Shown one piece after another: positions 44,120 through 56,357 of a stretch of 64,000 bases of DNA. Numbering within the stretch: the stretch's first letter is position 1; every line of letters begins with the position of its first letter. Source of the DNA: Lamellibrachia columna (lineage: Eukaryota; Annelida; Polychaeta; Sabellida; Siboglinidae); NCBI GenBank assembly GCA_963662155.1, contig OY759265.1, positions 57,255,652-57,319,651 of the forward strand, read 5' to 3'. Below the pieces are notes generated by a model that was given only the letters and a program-made list of their open reading frames with translations, did no database searches and was not told the DNA's origin. A program made the translations under genes and the position numbers.

Positions 44120-44830
44120 GCCGGGCCCGTAAAACTAAAAATAAAAGTCTGGCCTTATTAAGATTTCAGCCAGACAAATGCAGGCTGACGCACAAAGTAG
44201 AGCAGGAGTATGCTTATAATCTGAATGTGGATAATGCTGCCCATGAAATAGGAAATATAGAAGAAAAAGACATTGGTGTTATTAACGATTCTAGACTAGA
44301 ATTTTATAAACACATCAACCAAAAGATAAAAAAGCAAGCAGTTTCATGGCAGTTAATAGGTCTTTTACAATCCTAAATCAAAATAATGTTGTGTCATTAG
44401 CTTTAGTTACGAGGCTTCCTGTGATGAAGGATATTATTTACCAGGAGAGACTTGAGATATTGAAACTTCCCACACTTGCATATAGACAAACACGTGGTGA
44501 TATGATTGAGGTTTACAAACTGCTTCAAGGGAAATATGACATTGTGAAGCTGCACAAAGACAGTGATACAAAGGAAGACACAAGGGTCAGAGTTTGAAAC
44601 TGTTTCCAGAACATGCTCATATAAACGTTAGAAAAGAAAGCTTCTTACTTATAGAGTTACAAAATGATGGAATGATTTACCAGAAATAATTTAAAAACCA
44701 TCTAGATAAACATTGGAGTACATACTGAAGAATTTCTGTATAACTACAAAGCCGCCTTGCCAAGAAGTCATAGAGCATTCCAAGGGAAAGTTGAAGATCT
44801 GACCACCGAGGCCACCACCTATGGTCAGGA
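44120..44830 (+). mobile_element. LINE 3' fragment, second subfamily
   Basis: Broken frames encode FQPDKCRLTHK, EKDIGVINDSRLEFYKHIN, ERLEILKLPTLAYRQTRGDM and IEVYKLLQGKYDI, the standard C-terminal blocks of CR1-like reverse transcriptase proteins, followed by a degenerate WNDLP block. The sequence differs clearly from the 47.2-51.1 kb LINE, so it is another subfamily. Several stops. Confidence 0.7.
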
Positions 44831-45925
44831 AGAACCTAAGTATAACTAAGTAAACAGGCTACATATGCAAATTGAAGAAGAATAATGGTCATAAGCTCAG
44901 CCAGTGCACAGGTGATAATTAGAGTTGGTGGGCTAACACATCATAGGATCAATCAATTATTTAATTAGCCCCAGAGTACTTAGATAGTAACGGGAGTGCT
45001 CCATTGGTCAGGTAACACTATTTTGTAGGCTTCCTGAGAAGGCATCAACACTAATCAAATTTCTGATTATGCCATGTGAGGTTTTCTTACTAATGACTTC
45101 CCTGTTCAGACAAAGAAGATCCGGAGTAGATTATTACCAGCGTAAATGTTATTCTGAGTTTTTTGAATAAGAGATTATTTGGTGATTTTAGTTACTTAGG
45201 TACTTAATAGTGAAGAGATTCAACAGACTGGTGATTGCAACATAGTTATCTTTTTGTTGTAATTATGTCAATATGACCTTTGTAACATTTTTGACATGTT
45301 TCAGCTGCCTTCACCAGACTGGTGTGGCCTTACCCATCAGGCCTTAATATTTAGGTACTTATTTCACCACTTCAATTTCCGGTTAGGATTGTTTAACATT
45401 TTATTTGTATCTTTGGCAATATTGTGCCCTGGAAATGTGCAGGAGCCGAGGAGGTGACATATATTGTGTAGTAATGTGTACCCAGGTGGGAACATTGGGG
45501 CACAAACCATCGATAAACTCATAGTTAAGACACTGCTGCCAATTAAGTGTTCAAGTAATCATGATTACTTACTGACCAGTTGGTCAATTAAAACAACCAC
45601 TGGTTTTAACATTATTTTTAACCAGTTCCAAAAGTGTTCACTATCGGTCAATAAAATATTAACAAAAGTTTAAGCCAAAAGTAAGAAAGCATTCTGCGTC
45701 AAACAATAGCATATGCATTATGGAAATATAAAAGTACTATATATTTTTTCTTTTGTTACTATTTCTGGGCAAAATAAGTACTTTATTACGCTTTCTCTCT
45801 GCAGTAACTGACATGAATTTGAACAGAGATCAAAGTGCAATCACTAAGACCGTTAACTGTCTGATTTATTGCATCTGTTGTTTGCAGCAGACCAAGTGAA
45901 TCATATATTACAGCGCTATCCAGCT
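44831..45925. other. intergenic, no gene recognised
   Basis: Unique AT-rich sequence with short chance frames only. No repeat array or clear transposon end seen. Confidence 0.4.
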
Positions 45926-45929
45926 AGTT

Positions 45930-46090
45930 GGTAAAAAAATAGTGTGCAGAAATGGAAACATGAAAAAACCGGATTAATGAAGCAATTTACAGTGAACCAA
46001 GATTGTTCCCACAAAAAAATAATATTGATGACTGAAAAACAAAAAAATTATCAAAGAATGGACAAACGAGACATGACTGTATACAATCAT
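45930..46090. mobile_element. pogo/Tigger-like terminal remnant
   Basis: It contains ATTATCAAAGAATGGACAAA and GACATGACTGTATAC, matching in order ATTATCAAAGAATGGACTAA and GGTCTGACTGTG at 51880-51917. Ends of this style (GGATTATC...ACTGT) are typical of Tc1/pogo elements. Too short to classify firmly. Confidence 0.4.
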
Positions 46091-46164
46091 TTATTATTGT
46101 ACAATTGGCTACATAGCCAATACAAATATCAGCATTAAAATATTTTATCAATCTTTTTTTTGGC

Positions 46165-46320
46165 ATTCAGATCTTATATCTACAGGACTTATATCTTATA
46201 TCTACTGTACTTATATCTACAGTACTTATATCTACAGTACTTATATCTACAGTACTTATATCTACAGTACTTATATCTACAGTACTTATATCTTATATCT
46301 ATCTACAGTACTTATATCAG
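46165..46320. repeat. 15-bp minisatellite
   Basis: About 8 copies of TTATATCTACAGTAC with a few shorter variants (TTATATC). Confidence 0.9.
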
Positions 46321-46852
46321 AGTTGACAGCAAAGTGCCAATGTTTGTCTGGCATCGAGCTGCAGAGAGGTCATGGTAACATCTTGAGAATCAGGTGCACC
46401 ATCCCTGCTTGGTGCATAGAACATCACACTGTCTGTCACCACTGTCACTTTGGCTCTTTATGACCTCTGACTAACCTCCACACAGGAGTAACAGAGAGCA
46501 TCAATGTAGCACTGACACAGCAGACCAACCAGAAGCTACACTGGTGTACTATACTACTATTTTGTGTGATTACTTTTGTCTTCTATAACATAACATCACA
46601 TACTGGACACAGTGACAAACATCCATGACATACATATAGTGCCAGGAATATAGCTGCAATCATTGGGTGACCAAACATTGCGTGATCAAACGTCACGAAA
46701 CTGTGGCTTTAGGATTAATATTGACATGTTGACATCAGCAATGTAGTCTATGCACTTAGTAGTCTTGCTGCCTTCTTCAGCAGATTAAAAACAGATCCTT
46801 GTGACTAATGGATGTGCGTGCGTGCGTACGCGTGTGTTTGTGCGTGTGTTTG

Positions 46853-47210
46853 TGCGAGGAGAGCAGAGTGTGTGCGAGGAGAGCAGAGTGTGTGCGAGGA
46901 GAGCAGAGTGTGTGCGAGGAGAGCAGAGTGTGTGTGAGGAGAGCAGAGTGTGTGCGAGGAGAGCAGAGTGTGTGCGAGGAGAGCAGAGTGTGTGCGAGGA
47001 GAGCAGAGTGTGTGCGAGGAGAGCAGAGTGTGTGCGAGGAGAGCAGAGTGTGTGCGAGGAGAGCAGAGTGTGTGCGAGGAGAGCAGAGTGTGTGCGAGGA
47101 GAGCAGAGTGTGTGCGAGGAGAGCAGAGTGTGTGCGAGGAGAGCAGAGTGTGTGTGAGGAGAGCCGAGTGTGTGTGAAGAGAGCAGAGTGTGTGCGAGGA
47201 GAGCAGAGGT
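46853..47210. repeat. 20-bp minisatellite at the 5' side of the LINE
   Basis: About 18 copies of GAGCAGAGTGTGTGCGAGGA. It blends into LINE ORF1 sequence with similar purine-rich blocks (GAGCAGAGGTAGTG, GAGAACAGAGGTGGTG), so it may be an expansion of the ORF1 start or of the LINE 5'UTR. Confidence 0.93.
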
Positions 47211-47589
47211 AGTGAAAACGAGGAGAACAGAGGTGGTGAGAACAAGGAGAGCAGTGGCAATGTGAGGGAGAAAGCTGGTAAGAAGAAGAAAGATGGAAAA
47301 AGGAAGAATGTGCAACAAAAGGAAGATAACCGAGTGAGTGAATAGGGATTGTCAGGTGGCAGGATGGTCGAGGATAACAAGAGCAGAGAAAAGGAGAAGA
47401 CTGTGGATCAGAAGAAGAAAGATGACAGAAGGCAGAGTATGCAACAAAAGAGAGGTAAGCGGGTGAGTGGAGAGGGATTGCCAGGTGGTAAGACAGTAAA
47501 GGTTGATGATAGGAGAGAAAGGGGGCATACTAGTAGTGTGCAACAGGAAAGGAGCTTTGCTGATGTAGTATCACAGGGGAAAGCGAGGA

Positions 47590-48103
47590 AAGCCCGGGTA
47601 TTTATGGGGATTCCATCATTAGGAAAGTGGATAAAATTGTAAATAGAGGAGATGACATAACAGTATGCCTACCAGGGGCAAAAATAGAGGATATAGCAGA
47701 GAAGGCAGGACAAGTCATGGGTGGTGACACGGGAGGTGCTGTTCTCATGCATGTGGGAACGAACAATGCAGAGAAGGAGGGAACGTCAGCCATCGTTGGT
47801 AAGTACAGGAGGTTGATCAAGACACTTAAAGAGGCACGAGTTGGACAGATTGTATTGTCGGGGATATTACCAGTAATGGGAGGCAGGGGTGAGGAATATA
47901 GGAACTGTAGGAGGATGGCGATCAACACACAGGTACAGAAGGTATGTATGGAGGAGGGAGTAGGCTTCGTAGACAGGTGGTTAAACTTTGTGGGAAGAGA
48001 TGACTTTTTCATGAGAGATGGACTTCATCTGACAGGGAAGGGCGCTGCAGTTCTTGCGTGTGAGTTTGTCAGAGTTGTCGACGAGGGCATTGAGGTAAAA
48101 TAA
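47590..48103 (+). pseudogene. LINE ORF1 with SGNH/GDSL esterase domain
   Basis: Block I (GDSIIRK) is readable in the frame that continues as VDKIVNRGDD, but a one-base loss near 47605 puts it out of frame with the upstream basic region. Block III is MHVGTNNAE and block V is RDGLHLTGKG, so Ser, Asp and His positions of the catalytic set are present. Such esterase domains are known in CR1 ORF1 proteins. Upstream, about 47283-47380 and 47410-47500 are two diverged copies of one segment (GTGCAACAAAAG, GGATTGTCAGGTGGCA and related). Confidence 0.75.
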
Positions 48104-48209
48104 ATTATTTAAACTAGATGTGCAGGGGGAACTGACAGAGAAAACTCAAAGGAGTACTACTACAAATACACATCCAAAGAAATGTTCACCAATAATTTCG
48201 GACAATGAA

Positions 48210-48860
48210 CTTAAATGTGTATGCTTAAATGCCAGGAGCATAGTAAATAAAAAAGTGAGTTAGACATTATGGTAGCAGATATTGATCCTCATGTAATAGG
48301 CATCACAGAATCATTGGCAAATGAAGATATAGTAGATGCTGAGTTAGCACTGACAGGCTATGTAATGTTTAGGAAGGATATATGAGAAAGAAGGGGAGGT
48401 GGAGTAATTTTATATATTAAAGAATCTATCCAAGCATATGAAATAACACTGAAAAGTGAAGCAGATAGTGTGGAAGCAATTTGGTGTAACATAGTTAACA
48501 GGAACTCAGCACTAACAATAGGAGTAGTTTATCGTAGTCCTAACATAGGACAAGAGGAAGATGTAAAATTACAAAAGGCGATAAGGGAGGTGAGCAAGGG
48601 GGAATGTGTTATAATGGGTGATTTTAACCATGGCCATATACAATGGGAATCATTAGAGTGCTGGAAATGATGACCATCAGTTTCTACTTTTAACACAGGA
48701 TTGTTTCCTAACTCAACATGTCTTGGAACCAACCAGAGGTGGGAACGTCTTAGATTTAATTTTGTCTTCTCAAAATGAATTAGTTGACAATGTTAAAGTA
48801 CACAAACCTTTGGGTTCAAGTGACCATAACCAAATCCATTTTAATATAAAAGTAAAAACA
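48210..48860 (+). pseudogene. LINE APE-type endonuclease domain, broken
   Basis: Recognisable blocks: CLNARSIVNK, IGITES, RRGGGVILYIKES, GVVYRSPN, GECVIMGDFNH and GSSDHNQIHF (the SDH motif). The frame is lost near 48250, stopped by TGA at 48384 and lost again near 48665. The domain would nick target DNA to prime reverse transcription. Confidence 0.8.
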
Positions 48861-48884
48861 GGGAATACATATAAAAAAACAATT

Positions 48885-50864
48885 GAGGAGGAACTTCAAC
48901 AAAGGCAAATATAAAGTGATGAGAACATATCTAGCAAATATAGACTGGAATAACTTGCTGAAGAACAAGACAGCAACAGAATGCTGGTCTTGTTTAAAAT
49001 ATGAGATTGAGGGCATTATTGAGAAATTTGGTCCATTAAGAAAACAAGGGAAAAGGTCCAGGAAAAAACACCTGTCAAAAGAGGCTATTAGAAAAATTGC
49101 TCACAAACAGATGCTGTGGAGGGTCTATAAACACACTGGAAATGTAGAAGACTACACAAACTACAAAGAGGCACTCAACCTAGCTACAACTGAAATTAGA
49201 AAATCTAAAAGAACCTTTGAAAAACAATTGGAAGGTAATATAAAAAATTACAGCAAGAGTTTCTATGCTTATGTAAGGAGTAAACAGAAAGTTCGAGATA
49301 AGGTCGGACCACTGGAAAACAACAATGAAAACATAATTTCAGACGGGTTCCAAATGGCAGAGGTCCTGAATGAGTATTTCAGCTCAGTTTTTACCACAGA
49401 AGATATCAGCTCACTTCCAGTTCCATTGACTAAATTTGAGGGCAATAAATCAGAACATTTAGGGCAGTTATTTATAACTCCTGAAATGATAGCAAAGAAA
49501 ATTAAGAAAATGAAAGATAATAAATCACCTGGAGTTGATGGGATACCACCAAAACTGCTTAAGGAAATTGTTGAGCAAATTAGTACACCAATTGCAAAAT
49601 TGTTTAACTTGTCACTAGAAGGAATAGTTCCTTCAGAATGGAGAGAAGCAAACATTACGCCGCTATTTAAGAAGGGATCGAGGAAGAAGCCAGAAAATTA
49701 CAGACCAGTGAGTTTAACATCAGTTGTATATAAATTACTCGAAACATTAATTAGAGACCACATGGTGGAATTCCTTATAAAACATAAATTAATAAATACA
49801 TCTCAACATGGATTCCTAAAAGCAAGGTCATGTCTAACCAATCTCTTATGTTTTTTGGAAGAAATTAGAAAGTGGGTAGATGACGGGTCACCAGTGGATG
49901 TTGTCTACTTAGATTTTCAGAAAGCGTTCAATAAAGTGCCACATCAAAGACTGTTACTTAAACTAAAAGCCCATGGTATAGGTAATGATGTAATCAACTG
50001 GATAGAAGAGTGGCTTACACACAGAAGAGTAATAGTAGATGGTGAGATTTCAAACTGGAAATCTGTTTTGAGTGGGGTACCACAGGGATCAGTATTAGGC
50101 CCTATACTGTTTTTAATATATATATAAATGATTTGGAGGATGACATATCTAGCAAAGTACTAAAATTTGCAGATGACACAAAAGTATTCAGAAAGGTTAC
50201 TAATGATACAGATAAACAAAGTTTACAGGATGATCTAGAAAAATTTGTTAAAATGTCAGAAAAGTGGCAAATGTTATTCAATTTTGGGAAGTGTAGATGC
50301 ATACACATAGGACATGGAAATATGGACGAGGAATATGAGATGGGGGATGCTGTACTAGGTAGAACCACACAAGAAAAGGACTTAGGAGTAACATTTAGTG
50401 CTGACATGAAAGTTTCAGAGCAATGTGGGATTGCTGCTTCGAAAGGAAATCAAATTCTAGGGCTAATTAGGAGAACTATCACGTATAAGGAGAAACATAT
50501 AATTGTACCCCTGTACAAAGCAATAGTTAGACCACATTTGGAATATTGTATTCAAGCATGGAGGCCATATCGTAAAAAAGACATAGACAAGCTAGAAAGA
50601 ATACAACGAACAGCAACTAAAATGATTCCAGAGTTGAGAGACCTTAGTTACGAAAGTCGCTTATTACAATGTGGTTTGACAACACTACAGACCAGGAGAC
50701 TAAGAGGAGACCAAATAGAAGTGTTTAAAATAGTGAACGGTTATGAGGATGTTGATAGGAATATGTTCTTCAAACTTAAAGAAGGCAGTAGAACCAGAGG
50801 ACACAAAGCAGCATTAGTTAAGGAGCAGTGTAGGTTGGACATGAGAACGTACTCTTTCTCATAG
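48885..50864 (+). pseudogene. LINE reverse transcriptase, broken by a 2-bp insertion
   Basis: Continuous to 50127: KSPGVDGIPPKLLK, PLFKKGSRKKPENYRPVSLT, VVYLDFQKAFNKVPHQ and SGVPQGSVLGPILFLIYI. The YLDFQKAF motif is followed by N where the partial copy at 16215 has D. The frame then breaks where TATATATAAATG replaces TACATAAATG of the other copy, a slippage of one TA. The second part (50133-50864) has KFADDTKVF, the catalytic FADD, then YKAIVRPHLEYCIQAW. A TAG at 50862 before RVINEWNKLPND is shared with the 16215 copy. Confidence 0.88.
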
Positions 50865-51597
50865 AGGGTGATAAATGAATGGAACAAACTGCCAAATGAT
50901 TGTGTTAATGCTAGTAGTGTGAATATGTTTAAAAATAGAATTTACAGATATCTGATAAGGGCAGGCTACACATAGATGAGAAAATTGTTGGACTCTGGAT
51001 AAGCCAATGGCTTCCTTGTCCACTTGCCATCTGGAACTTGTTGTTCGAGATGGCAATCTTGTTAAATCTTGTCTTGTTAAATCTTGTGTGCTGTGAACCC
51101 ATGATCTACATTGTGTGGCATCAGGCCCAGATGGCAAATAACACTTCCATTGCCACGCTCCCAAGTTAGGTGGATTGCCTGAGCTGTGAGCAAGTTACAG
51201 CTCAATTGTATAAGGTTAAACACAACCTGTCAACACAAACAGTTTCTAATCAACTGTAGGCAATCATTCGCAACAGTAACATACAAGACCACAAACACGT
51301 TAACTGGATTATTTTAGTTAACTTAATAATAATATGTATTTTATTTTTCTGAACACCCTAAGCTATACATATTTACTTAACTTATTCAAATCCTTTGTTA
51401 TAATCTATCTTAACTGCATTTTGCAATATACTCTCTTTTATGCAATTATTTAATTTTAAGTAGCACTGTATAGTAAAATAATGATAAAATGCATATTTTA
51501 TAAAGTTTATCATAAATCAAATTTTTTATATTTTTCTTAAAATTAATATTATTCGAACAGTCCCAACTTCCTACTACATTGTGTATCTGCACATGTA

Positions 51598-51820
51598 CAC
51601 TGAAACCTTGTTTATCCGCACATGTTCACTGAAACCTTGTTTATCCGTACATTTTTCACTGGAACCTTGTTTATCTGCACATGTACACTGGAACCTTGTT
51701 TATCCGCACATGTAATTGGGAACCTTGTTAATCTGCACATGTACACTGGAACCTTGTTTATCTGCACATGTACACTGGAACCTTTTTTATCTGCACATGT
51801 ACAATGGAACTTTGTAAGGA
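51598..51820. repeat. 29-bp minisatellite built from a transposon-end-like sequence
   Basis: About 7 copies of CACTGGAACCTTGTTTATCT plus GCACATGTA. The unit resembles pogo/Tigger termini (CACTGAAACCTTGTTTATCC), and 51840-51917 (GGATTATC, AAAGAATGGACTAAGAAGG, GACTGTG) looks like the opposite end of such an element. Confidence 0.8.
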
Positions 51821-52048
51821 AGGAAGTCATTTAGAGTGTGTCAAGATTTTTTGATAAAAACGTGGATTATTTAATAAAACGGATTATCAAAGAATGGACT
51901 AAGAAGGTCTGACTGTGAAACTAAAAATGCTTACATAGGCATACATGACTAACCTGTATAACTGGCTAACTGCCAATATCTACAGCAATATACCTGGTAT
52001 GTTGTCAACACACAAATACAGCCACTAGCAACATGCATGCATGCGCGT

Positions 52049-52049
<1 letters not shown>

Positions 52050-52100
<51 letters not shown>
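52050..52100. repeat. (AC)n microsatellite
   Basis: About 25 AC dinucleotides. Confidence 0.97.
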
Positions 52101-52103
<3 letters not shown>

Positions 52104-52339
52104 CGCCCTTGTAGTTATAGTTCAGTTGTGCAGTATAAACATTTAGTGTTAAAGAGAATAAACTACAACAAACACAGACAGCTTGCTGTCTAGGGGTCAA
52201 ACTGAACAAACATCATAAAAGTCATGTTTACTTGTCAAGTACAGTCAGTAATCTGACTTTAATTGAGTATGACAAGCAACAACAGTCTGAGACAACATGA
52301 AGTCAGCAGGGTCATGTTAGGGCTCTGAGAAGGAAGCTT

Positions 52340-53060
52340 GATACCACTGAGAATGAATACCCATTAGACCTACCCATACACCACAGTACCACTGAGAATG
52401 AGTGTCCATTAAACCCGCCCACACGGCAGAGAATGAGACACATCTTTATAACGGACCTACCCATACACCACAGTACCACTGAGAATGAGTGTCCATTAAA
52501 CCCGCCCACACATCAGAGAATGAGACACATCTTTATAAGGGACCTACCCATACACCACAGTACCACTGAGAATGAGTGTCCATTAAACCCATCCACACGT
52601 CAGAGAATGAGACACATCTTTATAAGGGACCTACCCACACACCACAGAGAATGAGTGTCTATTAAACCCGCCCACACGTCAGAGAATGAGACACATCTTT
52701 ATAAGGGACCTACCCACACACCACAATACCACTGAGAATGAGTGTCCATTAAACCCGCCCACACGTCAGAGAATGAGGCACATCTTTATAAGGGACCTAC
52801 CCACACACCACAATACCACTGAGAATGAGTGTCCATTAAACCCGCCCACACGTCAGAGAATGAGGCACATCTTTATAAGGGACCTACCCACACACCACAG
52901 TACCACTGAGAATGAGTGTCTATTAAACCCGCCCACACGTCAGAGAATGAGACACATCTTTATAAGGGACCTACCCACACACCACAATACCACTGAGAAT
53001 GAGTGTCCATTAAACCCGCCCACACATCAGAGAATGAGGCACATCTTTATAAGGGACATG
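52340..53060. repeat. 87-bp minisatellite, about 8 copies
   Basis: The unit contains GAGAATGAGTGTCCATTAAA, CCCGCCCACACGTCAGAGAA, TGAGACACATCTTTATAAGG and GACCTACCCACACACCACAG. The period is a multiple of three, so frames stay open on the plus strand. One copy is shortened near 52640. Confidence 0.95.
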
Positions 53061-53082
53061 GTTCTCTCTATTTACCATACGT

Positions 53083-53235
53083 ATGTACCAGGGTGATATG
53101 TACCAGGGTGGTATGTACCAGGGTGGTATGTACCAGGGTGATATGTACCAGGGTGATATGTACCAGGGTGGTATGTACCAGGGTGGTATGTACCAGGGTG
53201 ATATGTACCAGGGTGGTATGTACCAGGTGGTATGC
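53083..53235. repeat. 15-bp minisatellite, 10 copies
   Basis: TATGTACCAGGGTGG alternates with TATGTACCAGGGTGA, directly after the 87-bp array. Confidence 0.95.
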
Positions 53236-53759
53236 AGGCCCTTAGTCATGGGCTCGTTTGCCCATCTTGAAGATGGGCAGATGCCTGACGAAGACAGGTA
53301 AAATAAAAATGAAAGATGGGTCTTTCTTTTTACAAGATTACATTTTTTCATAACATAAAAAAAATTAGTCTTAGACCAAGCAGTTGGGGTTCGACGAATG
53401 TTGTAGGTGGCAGAATAGTGATAGATCTACAAGACTATATGTTTAACCTGAACATCACTGGAAAATAATGATACTGCGGCCAGTGTTTGGAACGCTGATC
53501 TGTAATTGTGTACGTCATTGGTTGGGAAATGCGTTTCAATGGGCTTTCCTGGTATCTATCTATCAGCGCTCTCATTGGAAGAAACAGTCCCATGACCCAG
53601 ATGTCATGGGGCGAGTTCAAAATGGCAGTTTCCAAGCAAAAATGATGCCTTTTTCGTAAACGTTCATTAATTTTGAACTGGGCTAAATACTAAGGATTAA
53701 ATGTGAGCAAAGTTGTTACTACTGCACATGCAATAATGCCAACCTCGCGGCACATCTAA

Positions 53760-53970
53760 CAAGACTTGACTGGGCCAATAATGGCCAAACTGGACTTGGC
53801 CTGCCTTTGAAAAAACCTAACTTGGCCAATAATGGCTGTTACTGGCTCAAAGGTACTGGCTTACCAGTGCAAAAAAACAAATGGGCCAATAATGGTTCAT
53901 TATATCAACCAGCATTGGCTTGTCAGTGAAAAAACAAATTGGGCCAATAATGGCAGTCATAGGCACAAAG
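53760..53970. repeat. degenerate 60-70 bp repeat, about 4 copies
   Basis: GGGCCAATAATGG or TTGGCCAATAATGG recurs four times with an A-rich spacer and a CTGGCTTACCAGTG-like block. Old, diverged tandem repeat. Confidence 0.7.
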
Positions 53971-53979
53971 TCATTCACA

Positions 53980-54690
53980 CGGTTACAATTACACTTTTTT
54001 AGAAAGTTCAAGACTGGCCAAATTTCTGGCTAAAGGCTTGGTGGTATGAACACAACATGATAAAATAATCTTGTTGTGTAGAATGTGTCGCACTAGTAAA
54101 ATAGGTAGTGATCACTGCTGTTGAATATTGCACAATCTCAATGAAATCAAATCACAAAATTATAATCTTTTTTGTATTCAGAACAGATGTTTTAACTTTT
54201 ACTCAATTTTGAGTTGCTTCATCTCATTGTGAAATGTTATTTGTAATACTGATCACATCTTTGTGAGGATTATAGAAACTGATACTGAAACAACACACAT
54301 TAGCATTACAAGAAAACTTCCTAACGACTGTGGATTCTGCTGTAAATACTAGAGAACGACTGTTGCAACAATGGTAATTAATTAGCTAGGCCAAGAATCG
54401 TAAGATACTGATCTTGCAAACATGGGATAAGTGTAAACAATATAGCTCACTGAGAGCACTATTGTGTCAGGCAGTGTCCATAATAGAAATGCTATATGAT
54501 GAATTTATCTACCATTACAAACAGCTATGTTACCCACACATACTTGTCAAAAACTTGTAAAAAAAAGGTACATTTCTCACTTCAGTTAAAACAGACATCA
54601 ACCACTTAAAAATAGTCAGATCTCATAAACAACTTAGATTATGTAATTGAAATTTCAGATTATTATTTTAATATGGAGTGACCCATCTTC
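53980..54690. other. intergenic, nothing recognised
   Basis: Unique AT-rich sequence without readable coding or repeat structure. Confidence 0.4.
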
Positions 54691-54702
54691 TTCCAACATC
54701 AC

Positions 54703-56357
54703 TGTAGCAGTAGTCATTACAGTGGACTACGGCAGTAGCCATTACAGTGGACTACAGCAGTAGCCATTACAGTGGACTACAGCAGTAGCCATTACAGTGG
54801 ACTATGGCAGTAGCCATTACAGTGGACTACAGCAGTAGCCATTACAGTGGACTACGGCAGTAGCCATTACAGTGGACTACGGCAGTTGCCATTACAGTGG
54901 ACTACGGCAGTAGCCATTACAGTGGACTATGGCAGTTGCCATTACAGTGGACTACGGCAGTAGTCATTACAGTGGACTATGGCAGTAGCCATTACAGTAG
55001 ACTACAGCAGTAGTCATTACAGTGGACTACGGCATTAGCCATTACAGTGGACTATGGCAGTAGCCATTACAGTGGACTACAGCAGTAGCCATTACAGTGG
55101 ACTACGGCAGTAGCCATTACAGTGGACTACAGCAGTTGCCATTACAGTGGACTACGGCAGTAGCCATTACAGTGGACTATGGCAGTTGCCATTACAGTGG
55201 ACTACGGCAGTAGTCATTACAGTGGACTATGGCAGTAGCCATTACAGTAGACTACAGCAGTAGTCATTACAGTGGACTACGGCATTAGCCATTACAGTGG
55301 ACTACGGCAGTTGCCATTACAGTGGACTATGGCAGTAGCCATTACAGTGGACTACGGCAGTAGTCATTACAGTGGGCTACGGCAGTAGCCATTACAGTGA
55401 ACTACGGTAGTAGCCATTACAGTGGACTACAGCAGTAGTCATTACATTGGACTGTGGCAGTAGCCATTACAGTGGGCTACGGCAGTAGCCATTACAGTGG
55501 ACTACGGCAGTAGCCATTACAGTGAACTACTGTAGTAGCCATTACAGTGGACTACAGCAGTAGTCATTACATTGGACTATGGCAGTAGCCATTACAGTGG
55601 ACTACGGCAGTAGCCATTACAGTGGACTACGGCAGTTGCCATTACAGTGGACTACGGCAGTAGCCATTACAGTGGACTACGGCAGTTGCCATTACAGTGG
55701 ACTACGGCAGTAGCCATTACAGTGGACTACGGCAGTAGCCATTACAGTGGACTATGGCAGTTGCCATTACAGTGGACTACGGCAGTAGCCATTACAGTGG
55801 ACTATGGCAGTTGCCATTACAGTGGACTATGGCAGTAGATATTACAGTGGACTACGGCAGTAGCCATTACAGTGGACTACGGCAGTAGCCATTACAGTGG
55901 ACTACGGCAGTAGCCATTACAGTGGACTATGGCAGTTGCCATTACAGTGGACTACGGCAGTAGCCATTACAGTGAACTACGGTAGTAGCCATTACAGTGG
56001 ACTACAGCAGTAGTCATTACATTGGACTATGGCAGTAGCCATTACAGTGGACTACGGCAGTAGCCATTACAGTGGACTACGGCAGTAGCCATTACAGTGG
56101 ACTACGGCAGTAGCCATTACAGTGGACTATGGCAGTAGCCATTACAGTGGACTACAGCAGTAGTCATTACATTGGACTATGGCAGTAGCCATTACAGTGG
56201 ACTATGGCAGTAGCCATTACAGTGGACTATGGCAGTTGCCATTACAGTAGACTACGGCAGTAGCCATTACAGTGGACTACGGCAGTAGCCATTACAGTGG
56301 ACTACGGCAGTAGCCATTACAGTGGACTACGGCAGTAGCCATTACAATGGACTATGG
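54703..56357. repeat. 25-bp minisatellite, about 66 copies
   Basis: The unit is AGCCATTACAGTGGACTACG plus GCAGT, with third-position-like variants (ACTATGG, ACTACAG, TTGCC, AGTCATT). Variant patterns repeat in blocks, for example TTACAGTAGACTACAGCAG at about 54998 and 55241, so block duplication has also occurred. Not a multiple of three. Confidence 0.96.

Larger units (their letters stand above)
47211..51090 (+). mobile_element. CR1-like non-LTR retrotransposon, nearly complete but inactivated
   Basis: Order: basic ORF1 N-terminus (about 47211-47590), SGNH-esterase domain of ORF1 (47590-48103), APE-type endonuclease (about 48210-48860), linker and reverse transcriptase (48885-50864), then a tail with a WNKLP block and the 3' end near 51090, where TTGTTAAATCTTG is repeated. 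Frameshifts and stops break ORF1 near 47605, the endonuclease near 48250, 48384 and 48665, and the RT near 50120. Three partial copies of the same family lie at 15993-18235. ORF1 with an esterase domain plus APE endonuclease and a tandem-repeat tail points to the CR1/L2 group. Confidence 0.88.
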
